Below are positions 1 through 8,594 of a stretch of DNA of 64,000 bases, piece by piece. Within the stretch, counting starts at the first letter, position 1. Each line of letters starts with the position of its first letter. The notes under the pieces are model-generated. The model did not search any database, was not told the origin of the DNA, and was given only the letters and a program-made list of their open reading frames with translations. The position numbers and the translations under genes were made by a program. This DNA comes from Paenibacillus agricola. GTDB taxonomy: Bacteria > Bacillota > Bacilli > Paenibacillales > NBRC-103111. Where the stretch lies: contig NZ_JAAOIW010000001.1 in the NCBI RefSeq assembly GCF_011440305.1, positions 806,001 through 870,000 of the forward strand. Direction: 5' to 3'.

Positions 1-25
1 TGGGCTTTTTGTTGTGGCTCTCTTA

Positions 26-1060
26 TTAGTCGTGTAATTGCCCAGATGCACGAACGAATGATGGGCTTCCTTCAGCCAACAAAGCTTCCATATCCTCAAG
101 CAGCTGCATCGTCTTCACGGAATCCTCGTAGTTGGGCTCCGGCTTGCGACCGTTAATTAGACAATCGATGAAATAAACCAGCTCATCCTCATAGCCGTGA
201 TAAGAATGCTTTGGATATAAGCCATGGCTTGTATTCCAGCTTAAAGTATCTCCGCCTTCCAGCAAGGCATAGGGCTTGAATTGATCCTTTTTTTGACTGG
301 GAGGACGGTTGTAGACCACATTCTTCACATTATCTACCACTACATTGCGCCGGTCACCGATTAATTCCAGTCGCTCCATCGGGTATAGCTCGTCAAGCAG
401 CGAGCCTGATTGAATCGTACCAATGCCGCCACTTTCCGCTTTGAAGGAAATCGTATAGCCGACTCTTTTGTCGTCGATGAAAACGCGCTGCACCTGCGTC
501 AATTGAATCTCGCCCATCATAAAACGTGCCAAATCGAGATGATGAATAACATGGTTCAGTTTAAAATAAGCCTCTGATTTATAAGGTGTCGTATTAAATT
601 GTGACTGGTACATATAAATCCCGCCGAATTCCGAGCGCTGCGAGATTTCCTTCGCCATCACATAGGAGGTCATAAACCTGCGGTTAAAGCCAACCATCGC
701 TGTCTTGCCTGTCTGCTTCTGGATTTCAACCAATTCCCGGGCTTGCTGGCTGGTGGAGCTTGGTGTTTTTTCCACAAAAATATTTACACCCGCAAGCAAC
801 GCTGCCTTAGCTACCTCGACATGCATTTGCTCATTAATGACACAAATAATCGCGTCCAGCGATTCAGCTGCCAGCATCTCGTTATAATCCGTGTAAGTTT
901 GAGGAATATTGTAATAATTCGAGAAACGGTTTAATTTGCCCTCGTCGATATCACAGATTGCCACTACCGAAACCGGCTGTGCCCATCTTAAACATGTATA
1001 AATAAATTCGAACATATGCTTTCCGCAGCCTACAATGCCAATTCGCAGTTTTTTCTCCAT
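26..1060 (-). CDS. Gfo/Idh/MocA family oxidoreductase (copy 1 of a tandem pair)
   Basis: Probable cytoplasmic NAD(P)-dependent dehydrogenase acting on a sugar, cyclitol or sugar acid; the substrate cannot be told. The 344-residue length is normal for the family. A Rossmann nucleotide-binding motif GIVGCG lies at residues 8-13, the family EKP-type signature reads EKTP at 97-100, and a His pair (HHLDLARF, about 173-180) falls in the substrate domain. An AGGAGG site sits upstream of the ATG. The neighbouring gene at 1088-2128 is a close paralogue in the same orientation with a 27-bp gap, so the two are probably co-transcribed, possibly as a heteromer or two steps on related substrates. The Lys of EKTP is kept, so activity is expected. 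Confidence 0.9.
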   Translation of the reverse strand: MEKKLRIGIVGCGKHMFEFIYTCLRWAQPVSVVAICDIDEGKLNRFSNYYNIPQTYTDYNEMLAAESLDAIICVINEQMHVEVAKAALLAGVNIFVEKTPSSTSQQARELVEIQKQTGKTAMVGFNRRFMTSYVMAKEISQRSEFGGIYMYQSQFNTTPYKSEAYFKLNHVIHHLDLARFMMGEIQLTQVQRVFIDDKRVGYTISFKAESGGIGTIQSGSLLDELYPMERLELIGDRRNVVVDNVKNVVYNRPPSQKKDQFKPYALLEGGDTLSWNTSHGLYPKHSYHGYEDELVYFIDCLINGRKPEPNYEDSVKTMQLLEDMEALLAEGSPSFVRASGQLHD

Positions 1061-1087
1061 ACCAACATTCCTCCTGAAATCATTATT

Positions 1088-2128
1088 CTAAAACGATGAT
1101 TTAGGCTGTATGCCCAGCATTTCATCCAAATCATCCAGCAGCCTCATCGTCTTTACCGTATCGGCAAAGTTGGGCTCCGGCTTGCGTCCATTCACTAAGC
1201 TATCGATAAAATAGACCATTTGGTCCTCATAGCCGTAATAGGAGAAACGTGGATATAAGCCCAAGCTTGAGTTCCATACAAGGGCATCGCCACTTTCCAC
1301 TAAATCGTAGGGCTTGTAATGGTCACGCCGATGGCTCTGCGGACGGTTATAAACGAGATTTCGAATATTATCTACGACAATATTTTGCTTGTTACCGAGT
1401 AACTCCAAGCGTTCCATCGGATACATTTCGTCGAGAATGGAAGCCGACTGGATCGACCCGATCGCTCCACTCTCCGAACGGAAAGAAATCGTATAGCCGA
1501 CCTGCGTATGACCAATGGTCTCATCCAAGCTAATGCGCTGTGCATGCGTTAGCTTGATTTCGCCCAGCATAAAACGAGCCAAATCAAAATGATGAATGAT
1601 GTGGCTTAGCTTAAATTCGTCGTCTGATTTATAAGGCGAAGCATTAAATTGTGATTGGAACATATGCACACCGCCAAACTCCGGACGCTGTGAAATTTGT
1701 TTCGCCATCACATAGGATGTAGTAAATCGACGGTTAAACCCGACCATCGTAGTTCTGCCCGTTTGCTCCTGAATCGCCAGCAATTCCTCGGCTTGTGCCG
1801 TATTTAAACAAGGCGTTTTTTCCACCAACACATCAATCCCGGACAGCATAGCAGCTTTTGCCACCTCATAATGCATCTCCGGATTAATCACACAAATGAT
1901 CGCATCCAACGGCTCTTTGGCGAACATTTCACGAAAGTCCGTATAACGCTTCGGAATATTGTAATGCCCTGTAAATTTGTCTAACCGGCTTTCATCGATA
2001 TCACATGCCGCCAGCACGGAAACGGGCTGTGCCCACCGCAAGCAGTTATACATAAATTCGAACATATGCCTGCCGCAGCCAACGATTCCGACCTTTAATT
2101 TTTTAACATTATTTGACATATATAGCAT
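1088..2128 (-). CDS. Gfo/Idh/MocA family oxidoreductase (copy 2 of a tandem pair)
   Basis: Paralogue of the downstream gene at 26-1060; the two align along their full length (for example GIVGCGRHMFEF and VEKTP in both). It should be an NAD(P)-dependent sugar or polyol dehydrogenase. The Rossmann motif is at about residues 14-19. The start is uncertain: an AGGA site lies 7 nt before the first ATG (2128) and 16 nt before a second ATG three codons later, so the first is preferred. It is the promoter-proximal gene of the pair, and an AraC regulator is encoded just upstream on the same strand, which may control both. Confidence 0.88.
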   Translation of the reverse strand: MLYMSNNVKKLKVGIVGCGRHMFEFMYNCLRWAQPVSVLAACDIDESRLDKFTGHYNIPKRYTDFREMFAKEPLDAIICVINPEMHYEVAKAAMLSGIDVLVEKTPCLNTAQAEELLAIQEQTGRTTMVGFNRRFTTSYVMAKQISQRPEFGGVHMFQSQFNASPYKSDDEFKLSHIIHHFDLARFMLGEIKLTHAQRISLDETIGHTQVGYTISFRSESGAIGSIQSASILDEMYPMERLELLGNKQNIVVDNIRNLVYNRPQSHRRDHYKPYDLVESGDALVWNSSLGLYPRFSYYGYEDQMVYFIDSLVNGRKPEPNFADTVKTMRLLDDLDEMLGIQPKSSF

Positions 2129-2236
2129 TACCCCTTCCTGATTGGAAGCTGCACTGGGTAATCCTTATCCTCACCATCCCTTGCCAGCTTCTTTATCCAT
2201 TGTAGCGCCGAGAAGCTGGCTAAGCATCAAAATAAA

Positions 2237-3106
2237 CTATGGAAAATTCATAAAATCCGCTGTGGTACCTACACTCGCTCTATATTGCCGTGGAGTCATC
2301 TTCACAAGCTGCTGGAAGGAACGATAAAAGGAGGCGTGGTTAGGAAAACCGCTTTGCAAAAAAACATCGGTAATCGGCAGCTCACTGCCAATCAATAACC
2401 GCTGCGCTTCCTTTACCCGCATTTTGATCAAATATTCTTTAAACCCATCCCCGATACTTTCTTTAAACAGATGGTATGTCCGCGAGGGGCTCAGTGATAT
2501 ATGCGAAGCCACATCCTCCAAATGAATCGTTTCCGTATAATGCTCTCTAATAAATTGCAACGCCGGAAAGATCCGGTTAAATGAGGTCTGGGTCACATTC
2601 CATTCCTGCTCACTGAGCAGCGATCTATAATAACGGACGAGCAAGGCGCATGACTGCATAAGCGCACCTATCACATGGCTTCTATAGCCGATCTGCTTTT
2701 GCTCCAATTCCTCGCTCATCGTGCTCATCAATCTACCAATATCCCGCGCTATCGGGAGCTCTCCAGAAATTTGGTTGCGGATAACGAAAGGCTTCGAATT
2801 AAAGGGGAGCAGTAACTCGGGTTCACTCGTTTCTAATATCGAGGGGCGAAAATAAATAAACAAAAACTGGCATATTTTTCCCGGATCGCAATTGGCAATA
2901 TGGGGCTGCGCTTGATTGACCACGAATACATCGCCTGGCCGCACCGCATAAGTCCTATCTACAATATGAAACCAGCCCTCACCTGAAAGGCAAAGGCCAA
3001 GCTCCAGAAATGGATGCCAATGCTGCGTTACCGTGTTGGCCCTGATCGAGCGAATGGCCATATCAACTGGAAACACTTGGTCCAAATCCATTTTTTCTTT
3101 ACGCAT
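2237..3106 (-). CDS. AraC family transcriptional regulator with cupin sensor domain
   Basis: A 289-residue DNA-binding regulator. The N-terminal cupin region includes HWHPFLELGLCLSGEG near residues 27-42, which would bind a small ligand such as a sugar. The C-terminal double helix-turn-helix spans about residues 190-285 and ends with the typical second-HTH stretch FPNHASFYRSFQQLVKMTPRQYR. AGGAGG lies 6 nt before the ATG. It is encoded directly upstream of, and in the same direction as, the two dehydrogenase genes, so it is a likely local activator of them. This is inferred from position; the ligand is unknown. Confidence 0.9.
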   Translation of the reverse strand: MRKEKMDLDQVFPVDMAIRSIRANTVTQHWHPFLELGLCLSGEGWFHIVDRTYAVRPGDVFVVNQAQPHIANCDPGKICQFLFIYFRPSILETSEPELLLPFNSKPFVIRNQISGELPIARDIGRLMSTMSEELEQKQIGYRSHVIGALMQSCALLVRYYRSLLSEQEWNVTQTSFNRIFPALQFIREHYTETIHLEDVASHISLSPSRTYHLFKESIGDGFKEYLIKMRVKEAQRLLIGSELPITDVFLQSGFPNHASFYRSFQQLVKMTPRQYRASVGTTADFMNFP

Positions 3107-3128
3107 GCGGAGCCTCCTGGGGGGTAAA

Positions 3129-3292
3129 GTGCGGTGAATAGGTGGCGCTGCGCGGCAGAGGTGTTCCTTCGATTGCTATTGTTCATAGATTATTGGATTA
3201 GATAAGATATTTAGAGGTGACAATCTATGAACAAAGGCACCGCTTCGCTATCTACAGAACACCCCTGCCGCTCCGCTGCTTATTCACCGTAC
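3129..3292 (+). repeat. Structured dispersed element, copy 1 (two-stem hairpin)
   Basis: Intergenic palindromic element. An outer stem pairs GCGGCAG...GGTGTTC (from about 3152) with GAACACC..CTGCCGC (to about 3272), extended by GCGGTGAATA / TATTCACCGT at the far ends. An inner stem pairs TTGTTCATAGATT with AATCTATGAACAA. Between the stems, the conserved strands are CTTCGATTGCTA on the 5' side and AGGCACCGCTTCGCTATC on the 3' side. The same architecture recurs at 3325, 14227, 23226, 29057, 36088 and 57538 with compensatory stem changes. Confidence 0.8.
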
Positions 3293-3324
3293 TTCTACTA
3301 CGATTATGTAAGAAACGCAAAGCC

Positions 3325-3457
3325 GAGCGGAGCAGGCAGCCCCTTCTGGAGAAACGAAGTGTTCGCCTTTGCAGCCGGATTCTTACCCTAATGGGGCTAA
3401 GAAAATCCAAGAATCGGGCTGCAACAGCGATCGAAGGAAGGGGCTGCTTGCGCAGCG
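3325..3457 (-). repeat. Structured dispersed element, copy 2 (opposite orientation)
   Basis: Second copy, read on the minus strand, lying tail to tail with copy 1 only about 30 bp away. The outer stem is GCAGCCCCTTC (3336-3346) with GAAGGGGCTGC (3437-3447). The inner stem is GCAGCCGGATTCTT (3371-3384) with its complement at 3409-3422, with one mismatch. On the minus strand the conserved internal strands appear as CTTCGATCGCTGTTG and CAAAGGCGAACACTTCG. The stem sequences are completely different from copy 1, but the fold is the same. Confidence 0.75.
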
Positions 3458-3501
3458 TCGCCTTGCTGATCGTATATGAATTTCATCTTGTGTAGCTCTA
3501 G

Positions 3502-4392
3502 CTATAAGTCCAGCTCTTCCCTATCATATAAATCCTGTCGGCGGTCATAAAAGGGAGCAACGATCCCATGCTCGCGGTTTTGGCGAAGCTGGGCGAAATC
3601 GATGGTCGTATACACAATCATATTTTCATTTACTGTACCGACACCCAGGATGCCATCGCTAGGAAAAGGAAAATCGCAGGAGGAGAATACACCGGCCTGG
3701 CAATGGCCTTCATCAATCTGCGGACGTGGCTCGGACATGCTGCCCACAATGCCGCTTAATTGCACAAAAAATTGATTCTCAATCGCCCGCGCCTGGCAGC
3801 AATTCCGCACACGATGATAGCCGGCGGCCGTATCGGTATAGGATGGGCACAGGATCAGCTCTGCTCCTTTTTTCGCTGCGATTCGGGCAATCTCGGGAAA
3901 TTCGATATCATAACAGGTCAGGATCGCGACTTTGCCCCATTCGGTATCGATCATATTTAAGGCATTGCCGCCTCTTAGCTTCCATCGTTGCTTTTCTTCA
4001 GGAGTCAGGTGGAATTTATTTTGCGTTTCTACCCGACCGTCTGGGAAGAACATATGAGCCTTATTGACATAATCATCATGCTCCTTGCAAATATGGGTGC
4101 CGCCGACGATAATCATATGGGTTTCACGGCTTTGCTCTAGGAAAAATTTTTCATAGACTGCTGTAAAGCTATCCAAATATTCGCAGGCCTCCTCATTGCT
4201 CATAGCAGGCGTAAAAGCTAGCAGATGTGCGGTTACATATTCCGGAAATACAACCAAATTCGCGCCTTGGGCAGCGGCTTCTTTAATCGTGGATGCCAAG
4301 CCATCCCAATAATGCTCGGCAGATTCGATTCCTGTGAGTCCATTTCGGCTACCTAGTCCATATTGGACGGAAGCAATAGTTAGTGTTGTCAT
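3502..4392 (-). CDS. Carbon-nitrogen hydrolase (nitrilase superfamily)
   Basis: A 296-residue cytoplasmic hydrolase of amide or nitrile C-N bonds. The catalytic triad is complete: Glu51 in VVFPEYVT, Lys126 in NKFHLTPEE and Cys160 in ILTCYDIEFPE. The length matches single-domain members of the superfamily. GGGAG lies 7 nt before the ATG. It sits 15 bp downstream of a GNAT-nitrilase fusion on the same strand, so the two form an operon. The substrate is not predictable. The intact triad here contrasts with the neighbour, in which the Cys position is Ser. Confidence 0.9.
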   Translation of the reverse strand: MTTLTIASVQYGLGSRNGLTGIESAEHYWDGLASTIKEAAAQGANLVVFPEYVTAHLLAFTPAMSNEEACEYLDSFTAVYEKFFLEQSRETHMIIVGGTHICKEHDDYVNKAHMFFPDGRVETQNKFHLTPEEKQRWKLRGGNALNMIDTEWGKVAILTCYDIEFPEIARIAAKKGAELILCPSYTDTAAGYHRVRNCCQARAIENQFFVQLSGIVGSMSEPRPQIDEGHCQAGVFSSCDFPFPSDGILGVGTVNENMIVYTTIDFAQLRQNREHGIVAPFYDRRQDLYDREELDL

Positions 4393-4407
4393 TATGATGC
4401 TCCCTCT

Positions 4408-5949
4408 TTATGAACGAATTTGCAATGAATAAATATCTGTACGGCGATCCCCAATGGTTAATACATCCATCGTTTTGCGGTAGCGCTGTAATACTTCCAA
4501 ATCAACCTCCGCCATAATGACGGTTTCTGTATTTTCACTGCATTCCGCCGCCACGCCATCACGCGGGAAGGAGAAGTCCGAAGGCGTATAAATGCCCGAT
4601 TGGGCATATTGAATATCAATATTTTCGACATGCGTCAAATTACCAACAGTGCCTGCTGTGACCACATACATCTGGTTCTCAATGGCTCTGGCTTGTGCAC
4701 AATATTTAACACGCAGAAAGGTTTGGCGATCCTCCGCACAATAAGGAACGAAAATAATTTGCGCGCCTTCTTCAGCGACAATCCGCGAAATTTCCGGATA
4801 TTCAATATCACTGCTGAGCTGGATCGAAATCTTGCCGCAGTCCGTATCAAAGACTTCCAGCTTCATGCCGCCATTAATTCCCCACCATCTCCGTTCGTTC
4901 GGAGAAATATGCAGCTTATATTGCTGGGCAATGGAGCCGTCGCGGCGGAACAGGTGGGCCACATTGTAGATCCGGTTATTTTTTTCAACAAAATGCGAGC
5001 CGCCAATTACATTGACATTATATTTGACCGCCAAATCGGAAAATAGCTCTACATAATTAGGCGTGAACTCCGTCAATTTGCGTACGGCCAGGCTTGGGGA
5101 GCGTTCTTCAAGGAATGAAAGCAGCTGCATGGTCACATTTTCGGGAAACACAACAAAATCCGATTTATAATCGGAAGCCACATCCACGTAATGCTCGCAT
5201 TGGGTAGCAAATTCATCAAACGATTCAATTTTCTTCATCATATACTGCACCACACAAATACGCACGGGAAACGACATTTTGTAATGGATTTTCGACATCG
5301 TGGGCTTATATTCAATATTATTCCATTCCAGCAGCGTCGCATAGGTCATCGACTCCCGGTCCTCTGGCAAATAGTTCGTTATAATCCGCTTCAACGTAAA
5401 ACCGTTCATCATCTGGAAGGTCAATACGGGATCATAAATATTTTGTTGCAATACCTCTTCGGCATAGGCTCTTGGTGACATTTTATCACTGTATTTATGA
5501 TAAAGCGGGATACGTCCGCCTACAATAATACTTTTGAGATTCAGCTGCTCCGCCAAGCGTTTTCTAGCCTCATACAGCCGCCTGCCTATTTTCATACGCC
5601 GGTATTCGGGGTGAACCATAACCTCCATACCATATAAATTGGCACCGATCGGATTATGCTTGCTAATATAGCCCTTATCGGTTATTTCCGAATACGTATG
5701 CTGCTCCAAATAATCATCAAAATTTACGATCAGGCTTGAGCAGGAGCCGATAATTTTGCCATCATATTCAACGCAGATCTGCCCATCCGGAAAAATCCGA
5801 ATATGGCTTTCCAGTTGCTCCAGCTTCCATGGCAGCATATTGGGGAAACAAATAAGCTGAAGCTCGATAATATTCTCGAAATCAGCTCGCACAATATTAC
5901 GGATAATAATTTTTTTCTCAAACTGTGAAACATCGCCAATTGTCGTCAT
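4408..5949 (-). CDS. GNAT acetyltransferase-nitrilase fusion protein, Cys position replaced by Ser
   Basis: A bifunctional-looking protein of 513 residues from the chosen ATG, which has GGAGAG 5 nt upstream; a further in-frame ATG upstream lacks such a site. Residues 15-190 form a GNAT fold with the acetyl-CoA loop in HPEYRRMKIGRRL (113-125). Residues 229-513 form a nitrilase domain with Glu270 (FVVFPENVT) and Lys345 (YKLHISP). The expected Cys is Ser379, in QLSSDIEYPE, so amidase activity may be lost or changed. The size and order resemble B. subtilis YhcX-type fusions. It is followed by a catalytically complete nitrilase gene, suggesting a combined N-acylation/deacylation or salvage role, which is inference. 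Confidence 0.88.
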   Translation of the reverse strand: MTTIGDVSQFEKKIIIRNIVRADFENIIELQLICFPNMLPWKLEQLESHIRIFPDGQICVEYDGKIIGSCSSLIVNFDDYLEQHTYSEITDKGYISKHNPIGANLYGMEVMVHPEYRRMKIGRRLYEARKRLAEQLNLKSIIVGGRIPLYHKYSDKMSPRAYAEEVLQQNIYDPVLTFQMMNGFTLKRIITNYLPEDRESMTYATLLEWNNIEYKPTMSKIHYKMSFPVRICVVQYMMKKIESFDEFATQCEHYVDVASDYKSDFVVFPENVTMQLLSFLEERSPSLAVRKLTEFTPNYVELFSDLAVKYNVNVIGGSHFVEKNNRIYNVAHLFRRDGSIAQQYKLHISPNERRWWGINGGMKLEVFDTDCGKISIQLSSDIEYPEISRIVAEEGAQIIFVPYCAEDRQTFLRVKYCAQARAIENQMYVVTAGTVGNLTHVENIDIQYAQSGIYTPSDFSFPRDGVAAECSENTETVIMAEVDLEVLQRYRKTMDVLTIGDRRTDIYSLQIRS

Positions 5950-6147
5950 ATAAACTCTCCACTCTTCACTAGGTTTACCATTTAGTATATACATACAATA
6001 CTATCGGTATATTTGCGATATGTAAACTTTATATTCATCGGTAATTGAAACAGGTGATTTACAAAAGATTTATAATTCGTTAACGTTCTCTTTACATCCG
6101 GCTCCTATACTTGGCTTATTGCCATCATTTAATGAAGAGGTGTCTAG

Positions 6148-7710
6148 ATGAAACACAGTAAGAAACTATTAACCAGTATGACCGCAAGTGCTATATTTCT
6201 AACCAGCTTGACAGCCCCTGCCGCTTTTGCAGCGGAAAGTAAAGACGTGCCTGTACGCAAAACCATTGAAAATATGGAAGGCAAAATTACCTGGAATGAT
6301 AAAGACCGCAGCATTCAAATTGATGTTGGCAGTGTACAAGCCCTGCTGAAGCTGGATTCCGAGGATGCAACGCTTCAAGGGAAGTCGATAAAACTCAACA
6401 AAAAACCTTATTTGCTTGACCAAATGGCACAAATTTCTCCAGAAACACTTCTTTCGATCCAACAGCTCGTTATTGCCGCACAAAATAAAACCGGTTACGA
6501 GGTAGCGGCAACGTTCAAAATGCCAAACGGCAAAGCCGAGATTATTTCCTCCACACCTGACGGCAAGCGGTTAGTTGTAACCGAGGACGATTTGGGCAGC
6601 GTCAGCATCTTAAATATCGAAGACGTGACGAAGGTCACTATACTCAAGACGGTTAGCCTGAAAAGCCTATCCGACAAAGTGGCTGTTACTAGTGTTGCCG
6701 TAACTACTGATGGCAAATATGCTTTAGCCGCTGTTCGCACAGGCGATGATAAGAATACGGCCAGCAAAGGCATCGTCGCTGTGATTGATCTAACTACATA
6801 TGCAGTTGCGAAAACCTATGAGGTTGGCATTGGCCCCGATAGTATCGTGCTTTCCAAGGATGGCAAATATGCCGTCGTGGCGATTGAGGATGAAGAGATT
6901 GATATCGCCAAAGATGAAATCGATTATAAAAATGCCAAGCGTCCAGGCTCAATCGCGGTTATTAGCTTCGCTGGCGGAGACGCAACCCAAGGCGAGCTTA
7001 CCGATATTAAAGTCGATTTAACAGCAGTCAAGGGAGCGATTTATCCCCACGACCCGCAGCCGGAATACATAGCGATTAGCCCGGATAGCTTAACCGCCGC
7101 AATCACTTTGCAGGAAAATAATGCAATCGCCATGGTAGATCTAAGCAAAAAAGCGATTACCTCTATTTTTGCGCTAGGTGTTACTAAACATAAAGCCGAT
7201 CTCAAGACTGATGATAAGGTATCCATTACCGAGGATCTGACCTCCCGTCCAGAGCCTGATGGCATTGCCTTTACTTCCGACGGCAAATATTTGTTTACCG
7301 CCAATGAAGGCGATCTGGGCAAGGACGAATTTAAGGATGGCGTCCGTTCAGGAGGACGTAATGTTATGGGCTGGGATCTTAACGGCAATGTAGTCTATGA
7401 CAGCATGGAATGGATCGACCACTCTGCCGCTTTAGCCGGGCTCTATCCCGAAGATCGCAGCGGGAACCGGGGCAGCGAGGTAGAAAACCTCACGATTGCC
7501 GAGGTGGGTGGCAAGCAGATTATGGCTGTTGCTGCTGAGCGTGCTAACGCGATTGTATTCTTTGATGTGACCAACCCGCTGAAGCCAGTTCATCTGGGTC
7601 TGCTTCCATCCGGTACTTCGCCCGAGGGCATTATCAAAGTTACGGGACGCAACCTGTTTATCAGCGCTGATGAGGTGGCTGGCAGCTTGACCTTTTATCA
7701 AGGTAAGTAA
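6148..7710 (+). CDS. Secreted beta-propeller protein (choice-of-anchor I-like) with copper-amine-oxidase-like N-terminal domain
   Basis: A 520-residue exported protein. A Sec signal peptide covers residues 1-28, with likely cleavage after AFA. Residues of about 35-105 (ITWNDKDRSIQIDVG...LNKKPYLLDQM) resemble the copper amine oxidase N-terminal stalk domain common in Paenibacillus secreted proteins. From about 115 on, repeated blades carry SPDG/DGKYAL/DGKYLFTANEGD motifs, typical of YVTN-type or choice-of-anchor I propellers. GAAGAGGTG precedes the ATG. It appears monocistronic, with a strong terminator 40 bp downstream. A surface or envelope binding role is likely; no catalytic residues are recognised. 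Confidence 0.8.
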   Translation: MKHSKKLLTSMTASAIFLTSLTAPAAFAAESKDVPVRKTIENMEGKITWNDKDRSIQIDVGSVQALLKLDSEDATLQGKSIKLNKKPYLLDQMAQISPETLLSIQQLVIAAQNKTGYEVAATFKMPNGKAEIISSTPDGKRLVVTEDDLGSVSILNIEDVTKVTILKTVSLKSLSDKVAVTSVAVTTDGKYALAAVRTGDDKNTASKGIVAVIDLTTYAVAKTYEVGIGPDSIVLSKDGKYAVVAIEDEEIDIAKDEIDYKNAKRPGSIAVISFAGGDATQGELTDIKVDLTAVKGAIYPHDPQPEYIAISPDSLTAAITLQENNAIAMVDLSKKAITSIFALGVTKHKADLKTDDKVSITEDLTSRPEPDGIAFTSDGKYLFTANEGDLGKDEFKDGVRSGGRNVMGWDLNGNVVYDSMEWIDHSAALAGLYPEDRSGNRGSEVENLTIAEVGGKQIMAVAAERANAIVFFDVTNPLKPVHLGLLPSGTSPEGIIKVTGRNLFISADEVAGSLTFYQGK

Positions 7711-7752
7711 TTACGAAGACAAGTGATTGGTTTTCGCTTCTGAAAACTTCAC

Positions 7753-7802
7753 AAAAAGCACCCCCCCACCCCACTTCAATTGTGGATACGGAGGTGCTTT
7801 TT
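7753..7802 (+). terminator. Rho-independent terminator
   Basis: Inverted repeat AAAAAGCACC (7753-7762) / GGTGCTTTTT (7793-7802) followed by further T residues, 43 bp after the propeller gene stop. The A-tract on the other side means it could also serve the minus-strand gene ending at 7838. Confidence 0.8.
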
Positions 7803-7837
7803 TCCTGATGTTGCATACTTCAATGACTCAAGCTTAT

Positions 7838-8367
7838 TTATACACGCACGGATTTAATAGCCTCCAACGCCTTAAGCGTCTCCCTGATAAAAGCAGGCTC
7901 ATCCTTAGGAGTGCGCGAGGTGATAAAATTGCGGTCGACGACGACCTCCTCATCCTTATAGGCGGCTCCCGAATTTAGTAGATCATCCTGTAACGGAGGA
8001 TAGCAGGTTAAAGTCCGACCTTTTGTCACATGGGCGCTAATTAAAATTTGTGGACCGTGGCAAATCGCCGCGATTGGCTTGCCCTGCTTATCGATCGCCT
8101 TAATAAAGGACTGGATATCAGGATCAAGCCTTAACTGCTCAGGCGAAGAGCCTCCGGGAATAACTACGGCATCAAAGCTTGTCGGATCTGCATCTTTGGC
8201 GGCCAGCTCGCTTACGTAAGTAGCTTTTTTTTTTTTCCTTCCAGCTTTTCACCGGCCTTTAGTCCAATGATGACGGTCTCATGTCCAGCCTCACGAAGGG
8301 CTTCATACGGTTTTTGCATTTCGCTATCCTCAAATTGGGCTGCTAATAGAAATGCTACTTTTGCCAT
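7838..8367 (-). pseudogene. DJ-1/PfpI family protein, frameshifted at a 12-A tract
   Basis: A class I glutamine amidotransferase-like stress protein (about 175 residues expected). The first part starts at the ATG at 8367 (AKVAFLLAAQFEDSEM) with GAGGAG upstream. It runs into a run of 12 A (plus-strand T at 8225-8236), after which that frame stops within four codons. The following frame continues perfectly with ATYVSELAAKDADP, the nucleophile motif AAICHGPQ and VVDRNFITSRTPKD to a stop at 7838. A run of 10 or 13 A would restore one ORF. The gene is therefore a recent pseudogene, a phase-variable gene, or a sequencing error; all conserved residues are otherwise present. Confidence 0.85.
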
Positions 8368-8502
8368 GAGTAAACGACTCCTCTCGATTATAAGCCTTGC
8401 TAGGAAAACACTTGTATATATTACCCAAATAAAGCTCCCAATAAACAATGGCCAAAATACTTGTGTGAAGCCGTGTTGCTTTAGTTAGGTTGATATGTCC
8501 TA

Positions 8503-8511
8503 TGGTATAAT
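8503..8511 (+). promoter_or_regulatory. Possible extended -10 promoter element
   Basis: TGGTATAAT at 8503-8511 matches an extended -10 (TGn-TATAAT), 84 bp upstream of the gene at 8595. No good -35 hexamer is seen at 17 bp, as is common for extended -10 promoters. Confidence 0.4.
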
Positions 8512-8594
8512 AAAGGTGATAAAAAGATTTCCACTACAAATTTAAGCGGATACTCACCAAAAGGTTTTCTGCGAAAACGCTCAGGAGGTAATCT

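Noticed and set aside
3217-3495. 92-codon open frame in the 3.1-3.5 kb intergenic region
   Set aside because: It runs through two structured repeat copies, has no ribosome site and its sequence is unlike any protein.
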